Positions 1 through 8,374 are shown, counted from the first letter of the stretch. The stretch is DNA of 16,153 bases from an uncultured Oscillibacter sp. (GCA_900542115.1 UQMC01000034.1:1-16153), one strand, 5' to 3'. The notes: a model not told the origin generated them from the sequence alone. Program-made: numbers and translations.

Positions 1-17
1 AGCATTACCTCACTGCT

Positions 18-728
18 TCAGTTGCTCCGGCCAAGGTAGGCTTCCTTCACCCGGCTGTCCGCCAGCAGCTCCGCGCCAGTGCCGGACATGGTGATGGTTC
101 CGGTTTCCAGCACGTAGGCAAGGTCCGCGATCTTCAGCGCCATATTGGCGTTCTGCTCCACCAGCAGCACCGTAACGCCCTGCCGGTTGATTTCCTGAAT
201 GATTTTGAAAATATCCTGCACCACCAGCGGCGCAAGGCCCAGGGACGGTTCATCCAGCAGCAGCAGCTTCGGCCGGGACATCAGCGCCCGCCCCACAGCC
301 AGCATTTGCTGCTCGCCGCCGGACAGCGTACCCGCCAACTGCCAGCTCCGCTCCTCCAGCCGGGGAAACAGGCTGTAGACCCACTGAATGTCCTTGTCGA
401 TCTCCGCCTTGTCATGGCGGAGATAGGCGCCGATCTTCAGATTCTCCAGCACCGTCATATCCGGGAATACCCGCCGCCCCTCGGGGCTCATAGCAATACC
501 GGTAGCGATGATTTTATCAATGGAGCGGCCCAGAAGCTCTTGTCCGTCCCAGAGAATCGAGCCCTCCGCCGCTTTGACAAGTCCTGTCACCGTCCGCAGC
601 GTGGTGGACTTTCCCGCGCCGTTGGCGCCGATCAGCGTGACGATTTTCCCGTCCGGAACCTCCAGAGAAATGCCACGCAGTGCTTGGATTCCGCCGTAGT
701 TTACCCGGAGCCCTTCAATTTTAAGCAT
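18..728 (-). CDS. livF: Branched-chain amino-acid ABC transporter ATP-binding protein LivF
   Basis: A 236-residue cytoplasmic ATPase, the second nucleotide-binding subunit of the Liv/HAAT importer. Walker A GANGAGKST lies at residues 34-42, the ABC signature LSGGE at 135-139 and Walker B LLLLDEP at 155-161. The switch position reads VEQN (190-193) instead of the usual His, as is normal in the LivF subfamily. Length is typical. The ATG at 728 overlaps the end of livG by 8 bp, so the two are translationally coupled, and this is the last gene of the livKHMGF order visible here. Only 17 bases remain downstream, so its terminator is outside the window. Substrate specificity (Leu/Ile/Val or another amino acid or small amide) cannot be read from the ATPase. 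Confidence 0.95.
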   Translation of the reverse strand: MLKIEGLRVNYGGIQALRGISLEVPDGKIVTLIGANGAGKSTTLRTVTGLVKAAEGSILWDGQELLGRSIDKIIATGIAMSPEGRRVFPDMTVLENLKIGAYLRHDKAEIDKDIQWVYSLFPRLEERSWQLAGTLSGGEQQMLAVGRALMSRPKLLLLDEPSLGLAPLVVQDIFKIIQEINRQGVTVLLVEQNANMALKIADLAYVLETGTITMSGTGAELLADSRVKEAYLGRSN

Positions 729-1563
729 CGTCCGTCACCCCCAGATAGGCATCAATGACGCGCTGGTTATTCTGTATCTCCGCCGGTGTACCCTGCGCGA
801 TGAGCTTGCCGAAATCCAGCACGTAAATGCGGTCGGAAATGTCCATGACCAAATTCATGTGGTGCTCAATGAGGAAAATGGTACTGCCGAATTTTTCCCG
901 AATTTCGCCGATAAAGGCGGTGAGCTCCTCCGTTTCCTGCGGGTTCATACCGGCGGCAGGCTCATCCAGCAGCAGCAGCTTCGGCTTTGTGGCCAATGCC
1001 CGGGCAATTTCCAGTCGCCGCTGCTTGCCGTAGGGCAAGCTGGACGCCGGTTCCTCCTTCAAATCGGACAGTCCCACGATCTCCAGCAGCTCCTCTACCT
1101 CCGCCCGTTGGGCCGCCTCCTCCTTCCGGTTCAGCCGGAACGCGGCAGAAAACACGCCGCTGGCGGCACGGCAGTGCTTGGCAATGAGCACGTTGTCAAA
1201 AACAGTCTGGCTTTTCCACAGCCGGATGTTCTGGAACGTCCGGGCCATGCCCGCCTTTGTGAGCTTATCCGGGGTGGGAGCCAGAACACTGTGGTAATCG
1301 TCCGCCTGCCCACCCTTATACGCCTTTTTCATTTTGCCCTGCGGGTGATTTTCGATGATTTTTTCCCCGTCGAACCACACCGCGCCGTTGGTGGGCTGAT
1401 ACACGCCGGTGATAACGTTGAACGCCGTGGTCTTGCCAGCGCCGTTGGGGCCGATAAGGGCCACGATCTCGCCGCGGTTGATTTCCAAATTCAAATCGTC
1501 CACGGCCACCACGCCGCCGAACTGCATGGTGATATGCTCCAGCTTCAAAAGCTGCTCGCTCAT
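721..1563 (-). CDS. livG: Branched-chain amino-acid ABC transporter ATP-binding protein LivG
   Basis: A 280-residue cytoplasmic ATPase that pairs with LivF to power the LivHM channel. Walker A GPNGAGKTT is at residues 38-46, the Q-loop ARTFQN at 107-112, the LivG-type signature LPYGKQRRLEIARAL at 176-190, Walker B LLLLDEP at 196-202 and the H-loop His at 234-235. It is about 20-25 residues longer than a usual LivG. The extra residues (about 72-100, Lys/Gly/Tyr rich) lie between the Walker A lobe and the Q-loop. The ATG overlaps the livM stop as ATGA (1560-1563), and the 3' end overlaps livF by 8 bp. Confidence 0.95.
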   Translation of the reverse strand: MSEQLLKLEHITMQFGGVVAVDDLNLEINRGEIVALIGPNGAGKTTAFNVITGVYQPTNGAVWFDGEKIIENHPQGKMKKAYKGGQADDYHSVLAPTPDKLTKAGMARTFQNIRLWKSQTVFDNVLIAKHCRAASGVFSAAFRLNRKEEAAQRAEVEELLEIVGLSDLKEEPASSLPYGKQRRLEIARALATKPKLLLLDEPAAGMNPQETEELTAFIGEIREKFGSTIFLIEHHMNLVMDISDRIYVLDFGKLIAQGTPAEIQNNQRVIDAYLGVTDDA

Positions 1564-2714
1564 GACCGCGCCGCCCCCTTTCCGACTTTTTTCCGCCGCT
1601 TCAGAAGATCCGGCAGCTCCTTATCTCCCATCAGGCCCTTGCGGAAGAACAGCACCACCACCATGATGATGACGGAAAACACCACCATGCGGAAGCCGGT
1701 CCGCAGGAACGGCACCTTGAAGCTGCCGATGTATGTCTCGGTATCCAGAAACCGCAGCCACCACTCGCTGGCCGCCACGTACAAAAACGCCGCAATGCAG
1801 CTTCCGGAAATGGAGCCGATGCCGCCGATGACCACAATGAGCAAAATCTCATAGGTCATGGCCGTGGTAAACACCTTGGCCTGCGCCTGATTTGCAAACA
1901 TGGCGAACATTCCGCCGCCGACACCGGCAAAAAACGAGCTGATGCAGAAGGCCAGCCGCTTATGGCGGGCCAGATTGATGCCCATGGCCTCCGCCGCCAC
2001 TTCATCGTCCCGGATGGCCTTGAAAGCACGGCCGTAGGTGGAGTTGATCAGCAGGAGAATAACGCTGATGCACACCGCCGCCAGCAAAAACGGCACAAAG
2101 GTGGAAAGCCGCAGCAGCACCTTGCCGCTGCCATCCTGGATATTGAAGCTGGAAAACGTGGGGAAATTCTTCAATGCGTTGGCGCCGTTGGTCACAGGCC
2201 CCAGCGGGTCCCACTGGAACACAGCCCGGATGATCTCCGCAAAGCCCAGCGTGGCAATGGCCAGATAATCGCTTTTCAGCCGCAGCACCGGCAGACCGAT
2301 GAGCCACGCCACCAGCGCCGCCGTGCAGCCGCCCAGCAGCAGGGCCAGCAGTACGCCCAGCACCAGTCCCACAGCACCGCCGCCCAGCAGCTCCGGCAGG
2401 GAGAAGTTGATGACCGAGCCGTTATAGAGATAGTACACCGCCTCCCGGTCCGCCGTGGGGATGGTGAGAATGGCATAGGTATACGCGCCCAGCAGCATAA
2501 AGCCCGCCTGCCCCAGAGAAAACAGGCCCGTAAAGCCGTTGAGCAGGTTCATGGAGGACGCCACCACCGCGTACACCGCGCCCTTTTTCAAAACCGTGAA
2601 CAGCATCCCGGTGGGCTTCATGGTGTTCTCCAGCACAATGACCAGCGCCAGCAGCGCCGCCGTGCAGACAAGGGCGATCACCGTGCCCCTTCTGCTCTTT
2701 TTTTCCTTCAGCAC
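1560..2714 (-). CDS. livM: Branched-chain amino-acid ABC transporter permease LivM
   Basis: A 384-residue polytopic membrane protein, one half of the translocation channel. The sequence shows a basic N-terminus, a first membrane segment (about 13-30), the LivM hallmark NLLNGFTGLFSLGQAGFMLLG (about 57-77), a Gly/Leu-rich stretch of further helices, and an EAA-like coupling loop (EAMGINLARHKRLAF, about residue 240) that contacts the ATPases. It ends in a basic tail. The start used is GTG at 2714, preceded by GGGGGGAG with a 4-nt spacing; no ATG is better placed. It lies 12 bp after livH and overlaps livG by 4 bp. Confidence 0.93.
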   Translation of the reverse strand: MLKEKKSRRGTVIALVCTAALLALVIVLENTMKPTGMLFTVLKKGAVYAVVASSMNLLNGFTGLFSLGQAGFMLLGAYTYAILTIPTADREAVYYLYNGSVINFSLPELLGGGAVGLVLGVLLALLLGGCTAALVAWLIGLPVLRLKSDYLAIATLGFAEIIRAVFQWDPLGPVTNGANALKNFPTFSSFNIQDGSGKVLLRLSTFVPFLLAAVCISVILLLINSTYGRAFKAIRDDEVAAEAMGINLARHKRLAFCISSFFAGVGGGMFAMFANQAQAKVFTTAMTYEILLIVVIGGIGSISGSCIAAFLYVAASEWWLRFLDTETYIGSFKVPFLRTGFRMVVFSVIIMVVVLFFRKGLMGDKELPDLLKRRKKVGKGAARS

Positions 2715-2726
2715 AATGCTCCCCCC

Positions 2727-3602
2727 TTACACCTTATCCGTGACCTTTTCGCCGAACAGACCCGTGGGCTTCACGCACAGCACCACGATGAGCAGCGCAA
2801 AGGTAAAGGCATCGGAAAATACGCTCCAGTCGGAGCCCTTGATCACACTTTCGCAGATGCCGATGAGGAACGCCCCCACCACGGCGCCGGGAATGGAGCC
2901 GATACCGCCGAACACCGCCGCCACGAAGGCCCGCAGCCCCGGCAGAGAGCCGGACAGCGGCACGATGGACTGGTAATTGGTGAAATACAGCAGCGAGCCA
3001 ATGGCCGCCAGCAGCGAGCCGATGATAAACGTGACGGAAATGACGCTGTTGATGCGGATACCCATCAGCTGCGCCGTTTCAAAGTCCCGGGACACCGCCC
3101 GCATGGCCATGCCAATCCGGGTGTGGTTGATGAGCTGCGTCAGCGCCACTACCAGCACCACCACCAGCACCGGTGTAATGACGGTGACATATTTCGTGGA
3201 TACCCCGGCAATGGTCAGCTGGGCGGACAGGCCCGGAATCGCGGGGTACATCTGGGGCAGACCGCCTGTAACATAGGTGGCCAGATTTTGCAGCAGATAG
3301 CTCACACCGATGGCGGAGATCATCACGGACATCCTCGGCGCTGTCCGCAGCGGCTTATAGGCCGCCCGCTCAATGATAAAGCCCAGCAGCACCGTCAGCA
3401 GCACCATCAGCGGAATGGCCGCGGCCAGCGGCAGGCTGGCGCTGAGATAGACCAGCATCAGTCCCGCCACCATAAATACATCGCCGTGGGCGAAGTTGAT
3501 GAGCCGCAGAATGCCGTATACCATGGTATAGCCAATGGCAATCAGGGCGTACTGCCCGCCCAGCGAAATGCCGGAGAGCAGAATGGAAATGCCGTATTGC
3601 AC
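2727..3602 (-). CDS. livH: Branched-chain amino-acid ABC transporter permease LivH
   Basis: A 291-residue polytopic permease that partners LivM. The N-terminus carries the LivH hallmark GISLGGQYALIAIGYTMVYGIL-like segment, and residues 38-47 read NFAHGDVFMV. The coupling loop DFETAQLMGI lies in the second half and GGIGSIPGA near the C-terminal third. The start is GTG at 3602. The GGAGG upstream (3611-3615) is followed after 3 nt by CCTCC (3603-3607), so the ribosome site can fold on itself. It is separated from livK by about 185 bp holding three inverted repeats, so its expression is probably lower than that of livK. Confidence 0.93.
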   Translation of the reverse strand: MQYGISILLSGISLGGQYALIAIGYTMVYGILRLINFAHGDVFMVAGLMLVYLSASLPLAAAIPLMVLLTVLLGFIIERAAYKPLRTAPRMSVMISAIGVSYLLQNLATYVTGGLPQMYPAIPGLSAQLTIAGVSTKYVTVITPVLVVVLVVALTQLINHTRIGMAMRAVSRDFETAQLMGIRINSVISVTFIIGSLLAAIGSLLYFTNYQSIVPLSGSLPGLRAFVAAVFGGIGSIPGAVVGAFLIGICESVIKGSDWSVFSDAFTFALLIVVLCVKPTGLFGEKVTDKV

Positions 3603-3610
3603 GGAGGAAC

Positions 3611-3615
3611 CCTCC
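3611..3615 (-). promoter_or_regulatory. livH ribosome binding site that can be sequestered
   Basis: In the transcript the GGAGG Shine-Dalgarno is followed by GTT and then CCTCC, directly before the GTG start. The five-base complement with a three-base loop would hide the ribosome site in a small hairpin. The sequence shows this directly; any regulatory effect is inference. Confidence 0.45.
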
Positions 3616-3651
3616 CTTTTTTATAGTTTGTTCGAAAAAACGGAAATCCGT

Positions 3652-3684
3652 CTTGAAAAAAGCCGCGAAGCGGCTGTTTTCAAG
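3652..3684 (-). terminator. Intercistronic (partial) terminator between livK and livH
   Basis: On the minus strand a stem AGCCGC-TTC-GCGGCT is followed by six T residues. The flanking A and T runs extend the pairing by eight more base pairs after one mismatch. It lies inside the liv operon, so it is best read as an attenuating terminator that lets livK mRNA accumulate above livHMGF mRNA. The near-symmetry means it could also work on the plus strand, but no gene needs it there. Confidence 0.65.
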
Positions 3685-3695
3685 GCGGTCCCCGG

Positions 3696-3734
3696 CCCAT
3701 CCGTCATTTGTAAGACACGCCAGCGGCGGATGGG
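3696..3734. repeat. Inverted repeat in the livK-livH spacer
   Basis: CCCATCCG (3696-3703) and CGGATGGG (3727-3734) are perfect 8-base complements with a 23-base loop. It has no T run and sits between a stronger hairpin and the putative partial terminator. It may add to 3'-end protection of livK mRNA. Confidence 0.4.
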
Positions 3735-3740
3735 AACGCG

Positions 3741-3770
3741 CCTGCCGGACGGGTGTCCCCGTCCGGCAGG
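3741..3770. repeat. GC-rich 13-bp hairpin after livK
   Basis: CCTGCCGGACGGG (3741-3753) pairs perfectly with CCCGTCCGGCAGG (3758-3770) around a TGTC loop, 17 bp after the livK stop. No T run follows on either strand, so it is more likely an mRNA-stabilising structure than a terminator. Confidence 0.6.
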
Positions 3771-3787
3771 GCGGAAGTCTTCCTGGC

Positions 3788-4987
3788 TCAGCCGGCCTTC
3801 TGCATGGTCTCCAGCGCCCATGCGCTGTTGGCAGTGTCCGCCACCTTGATGTAGGCAGTGTCGCGGATAGCGTCGCCGATGTCGTCAAAGGCGATGACGC
3901 CGGTCACGCCGGTGTAGGTCACGCCGGGCAGAGCCGCCTTCACGGCACCGGCATCGGTGGAGCCTGCGGCCTTCAGGGCCTCCAGCGCCACATAGTAGGC
4001 ATCGTAGCCCATGGCGGTGACAGCGGCGATGGTATCGTTGCCGCCGTTGTTGGTCATGGCGGTGGAATCCTCGTTCAGCCATGCCTTGATACCGTCATCA
4101 AACTCCGGAGAGCCGCCCTCCTGATAGAACGTGGAAACATACAGCTGCACATCGGAACCGGCAGCCGCCTCCAGCACCTTGTTGCTGTCCAGCGTATCGG
4201 AGCCGAGGATGGGGATATCCAGACCCATGGACGCGGCCAGCTTGATGATCTGTGTCGCATAGGCAATGGACACCGGGCAGAAAATGACCTCAGCCCCCTG
4301 ATCCTTTGCCTTGGCAAGATACGTGCTGAAATCGGAGGTGTTGGTGGGGAAAGCATCGGTGATGACCTCACCGTCAAAGGCATCGGTGAAGTATTTCACA
4401 AGTCCCTGATCGTAGTCATTGCCCAGCTCACCCAGGCAGTAGGCCTTCTTGGCGGAAAACTTATCCTGTGCGAAGTTGGCCAGCACCGTCCCCTGGAACG
4501 GGTCAAGGAAGCAGATACGGAAATAATAATCGTTGCCCGCGGTAACATTGGGGTTCGTGCAGGTCACACCGATGGCGGCAAGACCCGCTTCACCGAAAAT
4601 GGGGCCGCCGGCAATGGCGGAGCTGGAACCGTAGGTACCCAGCACCAAGGAAACGTCCTTGCTCACCAGCTCAGAGGCGGCGGTAGGCGCCTTGGCGGAG
4701 TCGGAGCCGTTATCGGCGTAAACCAGCTCTACCTGATAGGTCTCACCGCCGATGTCCACCGTAGGGGTGATGTGGTTTGCATACTGCATACCCAGCATCT
4801 CCTGCTTGCCGCCGGCGCCGGAATCGCCGGTAGCCGGCTCAAACACGCCGATCCGCACCACCTTGTCCCCGGAGGCAGCGTCGCCGCTTTGGCTGCTGTC
4901 ACTGTCGGAGCTGCTGGAGCTGCCGCCGCAGGCGGTCATGCCTAAGGCCATGGATAGGGCCAGCAGCATTGCAAAAAACTTTTTCAT
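3788..4987 (-). CDS. livK: Branched-chain amino-acid ABC transporter substrate-binding lipoprotein LivK
   Basis: A 399-residue extracytoplasmic solute-binding protein (periplasmic-binding-protein type 1, Peripla_BP_6-like), tethered to the membrane. The N-terminus is a lipoprotein signal: MKK, a hydrophobic stretch, then GMTAC with the lipidated Cys at residue 20, followed by a Gly/Ser/Asp-rich linker to about residue 42. The mature part begins VVRIGVFEPATGDSGAGG, the typical first strand and ligand loop of this family. I chose the ATG at 4987. AGAGGAGG lies 9 nt upstream of it, whereas the ATG at 4996 touches that ribosome site and cannot use it. It is the first gene of the liv operon. The ligand is inferred from the family; other amino acids or amides are possible. 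Confidence 0.93.
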   Translation of the reverse strand: MKKFFAMLLALSMALGMTACGGSSSSSDSDSSQSGDAASGDKVVRIGVFEPATGDSGAGGKQEMLGMQYANHITPTVDIGGETYQVELVYADNGSDSAKAPTAASELVSKDVSLVLGTYGSSSAIAGGPIFGEAGLAAIGVTCTNPNVTAGNDYYFRICFLDPFQGTVLANFAQDKFSAKKAYCLGELGNDYDQGLVKYFTDAFDGEVITDAFPTNTSDFSTYLAKAKDQGAEVIFCPVSIAYATQIIKLAASMGLDIPILGSDTLDSNKVLEAAAGSDVQLYVSTFYQEGGSPEFDDGIKAWLNEDSTAMTNNGGNDTIAAVTAMGYDAYYVALEALKAAGSTDAGAVKAALPGVTYTGVTGVIAFDDIGDAIRDTAYIKVADTANSAWALETMQKAG

Positions 4988-5015
4988 ACAATTCATCCTC
5001 CTCTATCATATTGAC

Positions 5016-5031
5016 CGCGGTTTATTCCGCG
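5016..5031 (-). promoter_or_regulatory. Small hairpin in the livK 5' leader
   Basis: CGCGG-TTTATT-CCGCG is a perfect 5-bp inverted repeat about 20 nt upstream of the livK Shine-Dalgarno. It would be in the transcript 5' leader. Role unknown: it could stabilise the mRNA 5' end or be a protein site. Confidence 0.35.
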
Positions 5032-5068
5032 ATACACGCACAAATGTCTTTGCATTTAGATATTCTGT

Positions 5069-5097
5069 ATTTTATGCAAGTCCTTTCCTGTGTGCAA
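5069..5097 (-). promoter_or_regulatory. Putative sigma-A promoter of the liv operon
   Basis: On the minus strand a -35 TTGCAC (5092-5097), a 17-nt spacer and a -10 TAAAAT (5069-5074) precede livK by about 80 bp. The match to consensus is good, but the start site is unproven. Confidence 0.6.
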
Positions 5098-5333
5098 GGT
5101 CAAACCCGCACAAAATATTTTCCGCATTTCCGCGCTGTCTGCTTCTCTTTTGTTTGCATTATAAGCACATTTGTTTTTCACGTAAAGACAAACGCACCCA
5201 TTTATGCAATACAGTTCTCATTTTGTCCTCTCAACGAAGACATTTGTGTTCGTTATTTTGACGAATGGCCTTCCGAATTTTTTCCCGTCCCGCTTTCCTA
5301 TCATTCTATTCGGCTTTTGACAAAAAAATCCCC

Positions 5334-5366
5334 GGAGCTTTACTCCGGGGATTTTTATACCTTTAT
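5334..5366 (-). terminator. ileS terminator (symmetrical, may act on both strands)
   Basis: A perfect 14-bp stem (AAAAATCCCCGGAG with CTCCGGGGATTTTT) around a 5-nt loop lies just past the ileS stop. The transcript ends in a U run on either strand. There is no plus-strand gene leading into it, so its job is to end the ileS unit and insulate it from the liv operon. Confidence 0.92.
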
Positions 5367-5387
5367 TTACTTACCGCTTTCCGTCCA

Positions 5388-8144
5388 TCAAAACGCGGGC
5401 AGCTTGGCTGCCACGGCGGCACAGCGGGGACACAGGCCGTTCTCGTCGGCCTTGGTGCTGTGCTTCCAGCAGCGGGGGCACTTGGTACCGGCCGCCTCGC
5501 TGACGGATACCGCCAGCTCGCCGCCCACCGTGACCTCCACCTGAGAGACAATGAGCAGGTCTGCCAGCACGGCGCTGTCCATCTCGGCAAGGAAGGCATC
5601 CTCCGCCGGAACAGTCAGGGCCACATCGGCCTCCAAGCTCTTGCCGATCTTCTTCTCGGCACGGGCGGTCTCCAGCGCGCCGTTGACGGCGTCGCGAACC
5701 TCGATGATCTTTTCCCACTTGGTCATCTCGTCAGCGGAGAGGGCATAGTCGGCAAACACGCTGTTCATATCGTTGAACAGCACGTTCCGGCCGTCATCGC
5801 CCGCCTTGTGGGGCATGGCCAGCCAGATCTCGTCACCGGTGAAGCACAGAATGGGAGCCATGATCTTTGTGATGGTATCCAGGATCAGATACAGGGCCGT
5901 CTGGGCGCTGCGGCGGGCCAGACCGGCGGTCTCATCGCAGTACAGCCGGTCCTTGATGATGTCCAGATAGAAGTTGGACATCTCCACCACGCAGAAATCG
6001 TTCACCGCATGGGTGATGACTAGGAACTCATAGTCATCATACGCCTTGGCGCACTTTTCAATCAGGGCGTTCAGACGGGTGACGGCCCAGCGATCCAGCT
6101 CCAGCATATCGGCGGGAGCCACCAGGTTGTTGGGATCAAAGCCCTCCAGATTGCCCAGGCAATACCGGGCGGTATTGCGGAACTTCAGGTAGTTCTGGGA
6201 GAGCTGCTTGAAAATGGCATCGGAGCAGCGGACGTCGGCATGGTAATCGGCAGAAGCCGCCCACAGACGCAGAATGTCCGCGCCGTACTTATTGAAGATG
6301 TCGGCGGGGTCCACGCCGTTGCCGAGGGACTTGTGCATGGCCTTGCCCTCGCCGTCCACGGTCCAGCCGTGGGTAACACACTCCTTGAAGGGCGCACCGT
6401 TGCCGAAGGCGCCCACGGCGGTCAGCAGAGAGGACTGGAACCAGCCGCGGTACTGATCGAGGCCCTCCAAATACATATCGGCAGGCCAGAAGCCCTGATC
6501 CCGCTTCATGGACGCCATGTGGGTGGAACCGGAGTCGAACCAGCCGTCCAGCGTGTCGGTCTCCTTTTCAAAGCCGCTCTTGCCGCCGCAGTGAGGGCAG
6601 GTCATACCGGCGGGCAGGAAATCGTCAGGGTCCTTATCAAACCACGCGTTGGAGCCCTCCTTGCCGAATAGGTCGGAGATAGCGGCGATGGTCTCGTCGG
6701 TGCACACCGGCTTGCCGCAGTCCTTGCAGTACACCACGGGAATCGGCAGACCCCACCGGCGCTGGCGGGAAATGCACCAGTCGGCGCGTTCGCGAATCAT
6801 GGACTTCATGCGGTCGATACCCCAGCCGGGGACCCAGCGGACCTCGTCGCAGGCGGCGCAGGCCTCGTCCTTGAAAGCATCCACGGAGCAGAACCACTGG
6901 GGGGTAGCACGGAAGATGATGGGCTTCTTGCAGCGCCAGCAGTGGGGATAGCTGTGGACGATCTCCTCGCTGGCCAGCAGCGCGCCGCTCTCCTTCATAT
7001 CCTTCAGGATGACCGGGTTGGATTCCTCCACCAGCATTCCGGCGTACTTGCCGGCATAGTCGGTGTGGCGGCCCTGATCGTCCACAGGCACCACCATTTC
7101 CATATCGTAGCGGCGGCAGGTCTGATAGTCATCCGCGCCGAAGCCGGGGGCGGTGTGGACGCAGCCGGTACCGGAATCCATGGTGACGTAATCCGCCAGC
7201 ACCAGACGGCTGGTCTTGGGCAGGAAGGGATGATCCGCCAGCATATTCTCAAAGAAGGCGCCCTCGTGGGTCTCCACGATCTCGTAATCGGAGATGCCCG
7301 CCACGCCCATCACCTTGTCGGTGAGGGCCTCAGCCATGATATACATCTCGCCGTTGCCGTTGTTCTTTACCACGGCATAGCTCTCGGAGGGATGCAGCGC
7401 GATGGCCAGGTTGCCGGGCAGGGTCCAGATGGTGGTGGTCCAGATCACGAAGTTCAGCTTGGACTTGTCCAGATGGCTCAGCTTGCCCTGATCGTCATGC
7501 ATGGGGAACTTCACATACACGGTGGTGCAGGGATCATCCTGATACTCGATCTCGGCCTCAGCCAGAGCGGTCTCATCGTGATAACACCAGTATACGGGCT
7601 TCAGGCCCTTGTAGATGTAGCCCTTCTTGTACATCTCGCCAAAGACCTTGACCTCCTCGGCCTCAAAGCTGGGGTTCATGGTCTTGTAGGGGTGTTCCCA
7701 GTCGGCCACCACGCCCAGGCGCTTGAAGCCCTCCATCTGGATGCCGATATACTTTTCGGCATAGGCGTGGCAGGCAGTGCGGAAATCGGACACGCTCATG
7801 GCCTTGCGGTTGAGCTTCTGCTCCTTGATGATGGCGCTCTCGATAGGCATACCGTGGTTATCCCAGCCGGGGATATACGGGGTGTACCGGCCCCGCATGG
7901 CGTAGGAGCGGGTGATGATGTCCTTCAGGGACTTGTTCAGGGCATGGCCCATGTGCAGGCCGCCGTTGGAGAACGGAGGGCCGTCATGCAGGGAGAAACG
8001 GGGCTTGCCCTCGTTCTTCTTCAGCAGCTCGTTGTAGAGGTCCATGTCCTGCCAGCGCTTGAGCATTTCCGGCTCCCGCTTGGGCAGGCCCGCCCGCATG
8101 GGGAAGTCGGTCTTGGGCAGATTGATGGTCTTGTTGTAATCCAT
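5388..8144 (-). CDS. ileS: Isoleucyl-tRNA synthetase
   Basis: A 918-residue class Ia aminoacyl-tRNA synthetase that charges tRNA-Ile in the cytoplasm. The HIGH motif reads HMGH (residues 64-67) inside DGPPFSNGGLHMGHALNKSL. The CP1 editing domain follows, then WFDSGST in the catalytic half. The KMSKS loop reads KAMHKS (601-606) followed by LGNG, a variant that keeps the second Lys. The C-terminal zinc finger has four cysteines (C889, C892, C905, C908). Length fits the bacterial zinc-finger type. The ATG at 8144 has AAAGGAG 8 nt upstream. It is 32 bp after a small zinc-ribbon gene, and both lie behind a T-box leader, so expression should rise when uncharged tRNA-Ile accumulates. Confidence 0.97.
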   Translation of the reverse strand: MDYNKTINLPKTDFPMRAGLPKREPEMLKRWQDMDLYNELLKKNEGKPRFSLHDGPPFSNGGLHMGHALNKSLKDIITRSYAMRGRYTPYIPGWDNHGMPIESAIIKEQKLNRKAMSVSDFRTACHAYAEKYIGIQMEGFKRLGVVADWEHPYKTMNPSFEAEEVKVFGEMYKKGYIYKGLKPVYWCYHDETALAEAEIEYQDDPCTTVYVKFPMHDDQGKLSHLDKSKLNFVIWTTTIWTLPGNLAIALHPSESYAVVKNNGNGEMYIMAEALTDKVMGVAGISDYEIVETHEGAFFENMLADHPFLPKTSRLVLADYVTMDSGTGCVHTAPGFGADDYQTCRRYDMEMVVPVDDQGRHTDYAGKYAGMLVEESNPVILKDMKESGALLASEEIVHSYPHCWRCKKPIIFRATPQWFCSVDAFKDEACAACDEVRWVPGWGIDRMKSMIRERADWCISRQRRWGLPIPVVYCKDCGKPVCTDETIAAISDLFGKEGSNAWFDKDPDDFLPAGMTCPHCGGKSGFEKETDTLDGWFDSGSTHMASMKRDQGFWPADMYLEGLDQYRGWFQSSLLTAVGAFGNGAPFKECVTHGWTVDGEGKAMHKSLGNGVDPADIFNKYGADILRLWAASADYHADVRCSDAIFKQLSQNYLKFRNTARYCLGNLEGFDPNNLVAPADMLELDRWAVTRLNALIEKCAKAYDDYEFLVITHAVNDFCVVEMSNFYLDIIKDRLYCDETAGLARRSAQTALYLILDTITKIMAPILCFTGDEIWLAMPHKAGDDGRNVLFNDMNSVFADYALSADEMTKWEKIIEVRDAVNGALETARAEKKIGKSLEADVALTVPAEDAFLAEMDSAVLADLLIVSQVEVTVGGELAVSVSEAAGTKCPRCWKHSTKADENGLCPRCAAVAAKLPAF

Positions 8145-8176
8145 GATGCGTCTCCTTTTATATTTGTAAGTCTTTC

Positions 8177-8374
8177 TTAGTATTTGATCGTAACTGTCCG
8201 GCAGTCCCGGCAGAGGTAGGCTGCGGGCCTCATCAGCCCCATAGCTTTTCCCAGCAGCACGTCTCCCGGCCGGGTGGGCAGCGAAAAACCGGTGACCTCC
8301 TCAGACCAGAACACCGGCCCCCGGCTGGACAGGTATCCGCGCTCCATCTCTTTTCCGCAAATGGGACACTCCAT
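8177..8374 (-). CDS. Small zinc-ribbon protein (DUF6487-like)
   Basis: A 65-residue protein starting MECPICGKEMERGYL. Two CxxC pairs (C3/C6 and C55/C58) would bind one zinc ion. The middle reads RGPVFWSEE, the arrangement I recall for the DUF6487 putative zinc-ribbon family (recollection, not searched). No signal peptide or membrane segment is seen. The ATG at 8374 is preceded by AAAGGAGGAAGCTG, a strong ribosome site. A longer frame reading upstream would run through the T-box terminator and is not used. It sits between the T-box terminator and ileS, so it is co-regulated with ileS by isoleucine-tRNA charging. Its function is unknown. Confidence 0.85.
   Translation of the reverse strand: MECPICGKEMERGYLSSRGPVFWSEEVTGFSLPTRPGDVLLGKAMGLMRPAAYLCRDCRTVTIKY

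Larger units (their letters stand above)
4988..5333. other. AT-rich upstream region of the liv operon
   Basis: About 345 bp without a convincing gene, markedly more AT-rich than the flanking genes. It holds the livK promoter (see separate entry), a small GC hairpin near the ribosome site (5016-5031), and an inverted repeat TTGCAT (5050-5055)/ATGCAA (5074-5079) that overlaps the -10 region. From 5100 to 5330 I see only AT-rich sequence with no clear ORF, RNA or regulator site. A CodY-type box was looked for and not found with any confidence. Confidence 0.5.

Noticed and set aside
1962..3626. Plus-strand open frame of 554 codons, His/Gln/Arg rich
   Set aside because: It is antisense to livM and livH, which have clear family motifs and operon structure. 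The composition is the usual shadow of GC-rich coding DNA.
3741..3770. Strong hairpin after livK as an intrinsic terminator
   Set aside because: No T run follows on either strand; kept only as a hairpin.
4997..5330. CodY box or riboswitch upstream of livK
   Set aside because: Liv operons are often CodY targets, but no good match to the CodY motif and no known riboswitch core was seen.
6942..8180. Plus-strand open frame of 412 codons
   Set aside because: Antisense to the ileS 5' half; low-complexity Gly/His/Leu content, no ribosome site, no recognisable domain.
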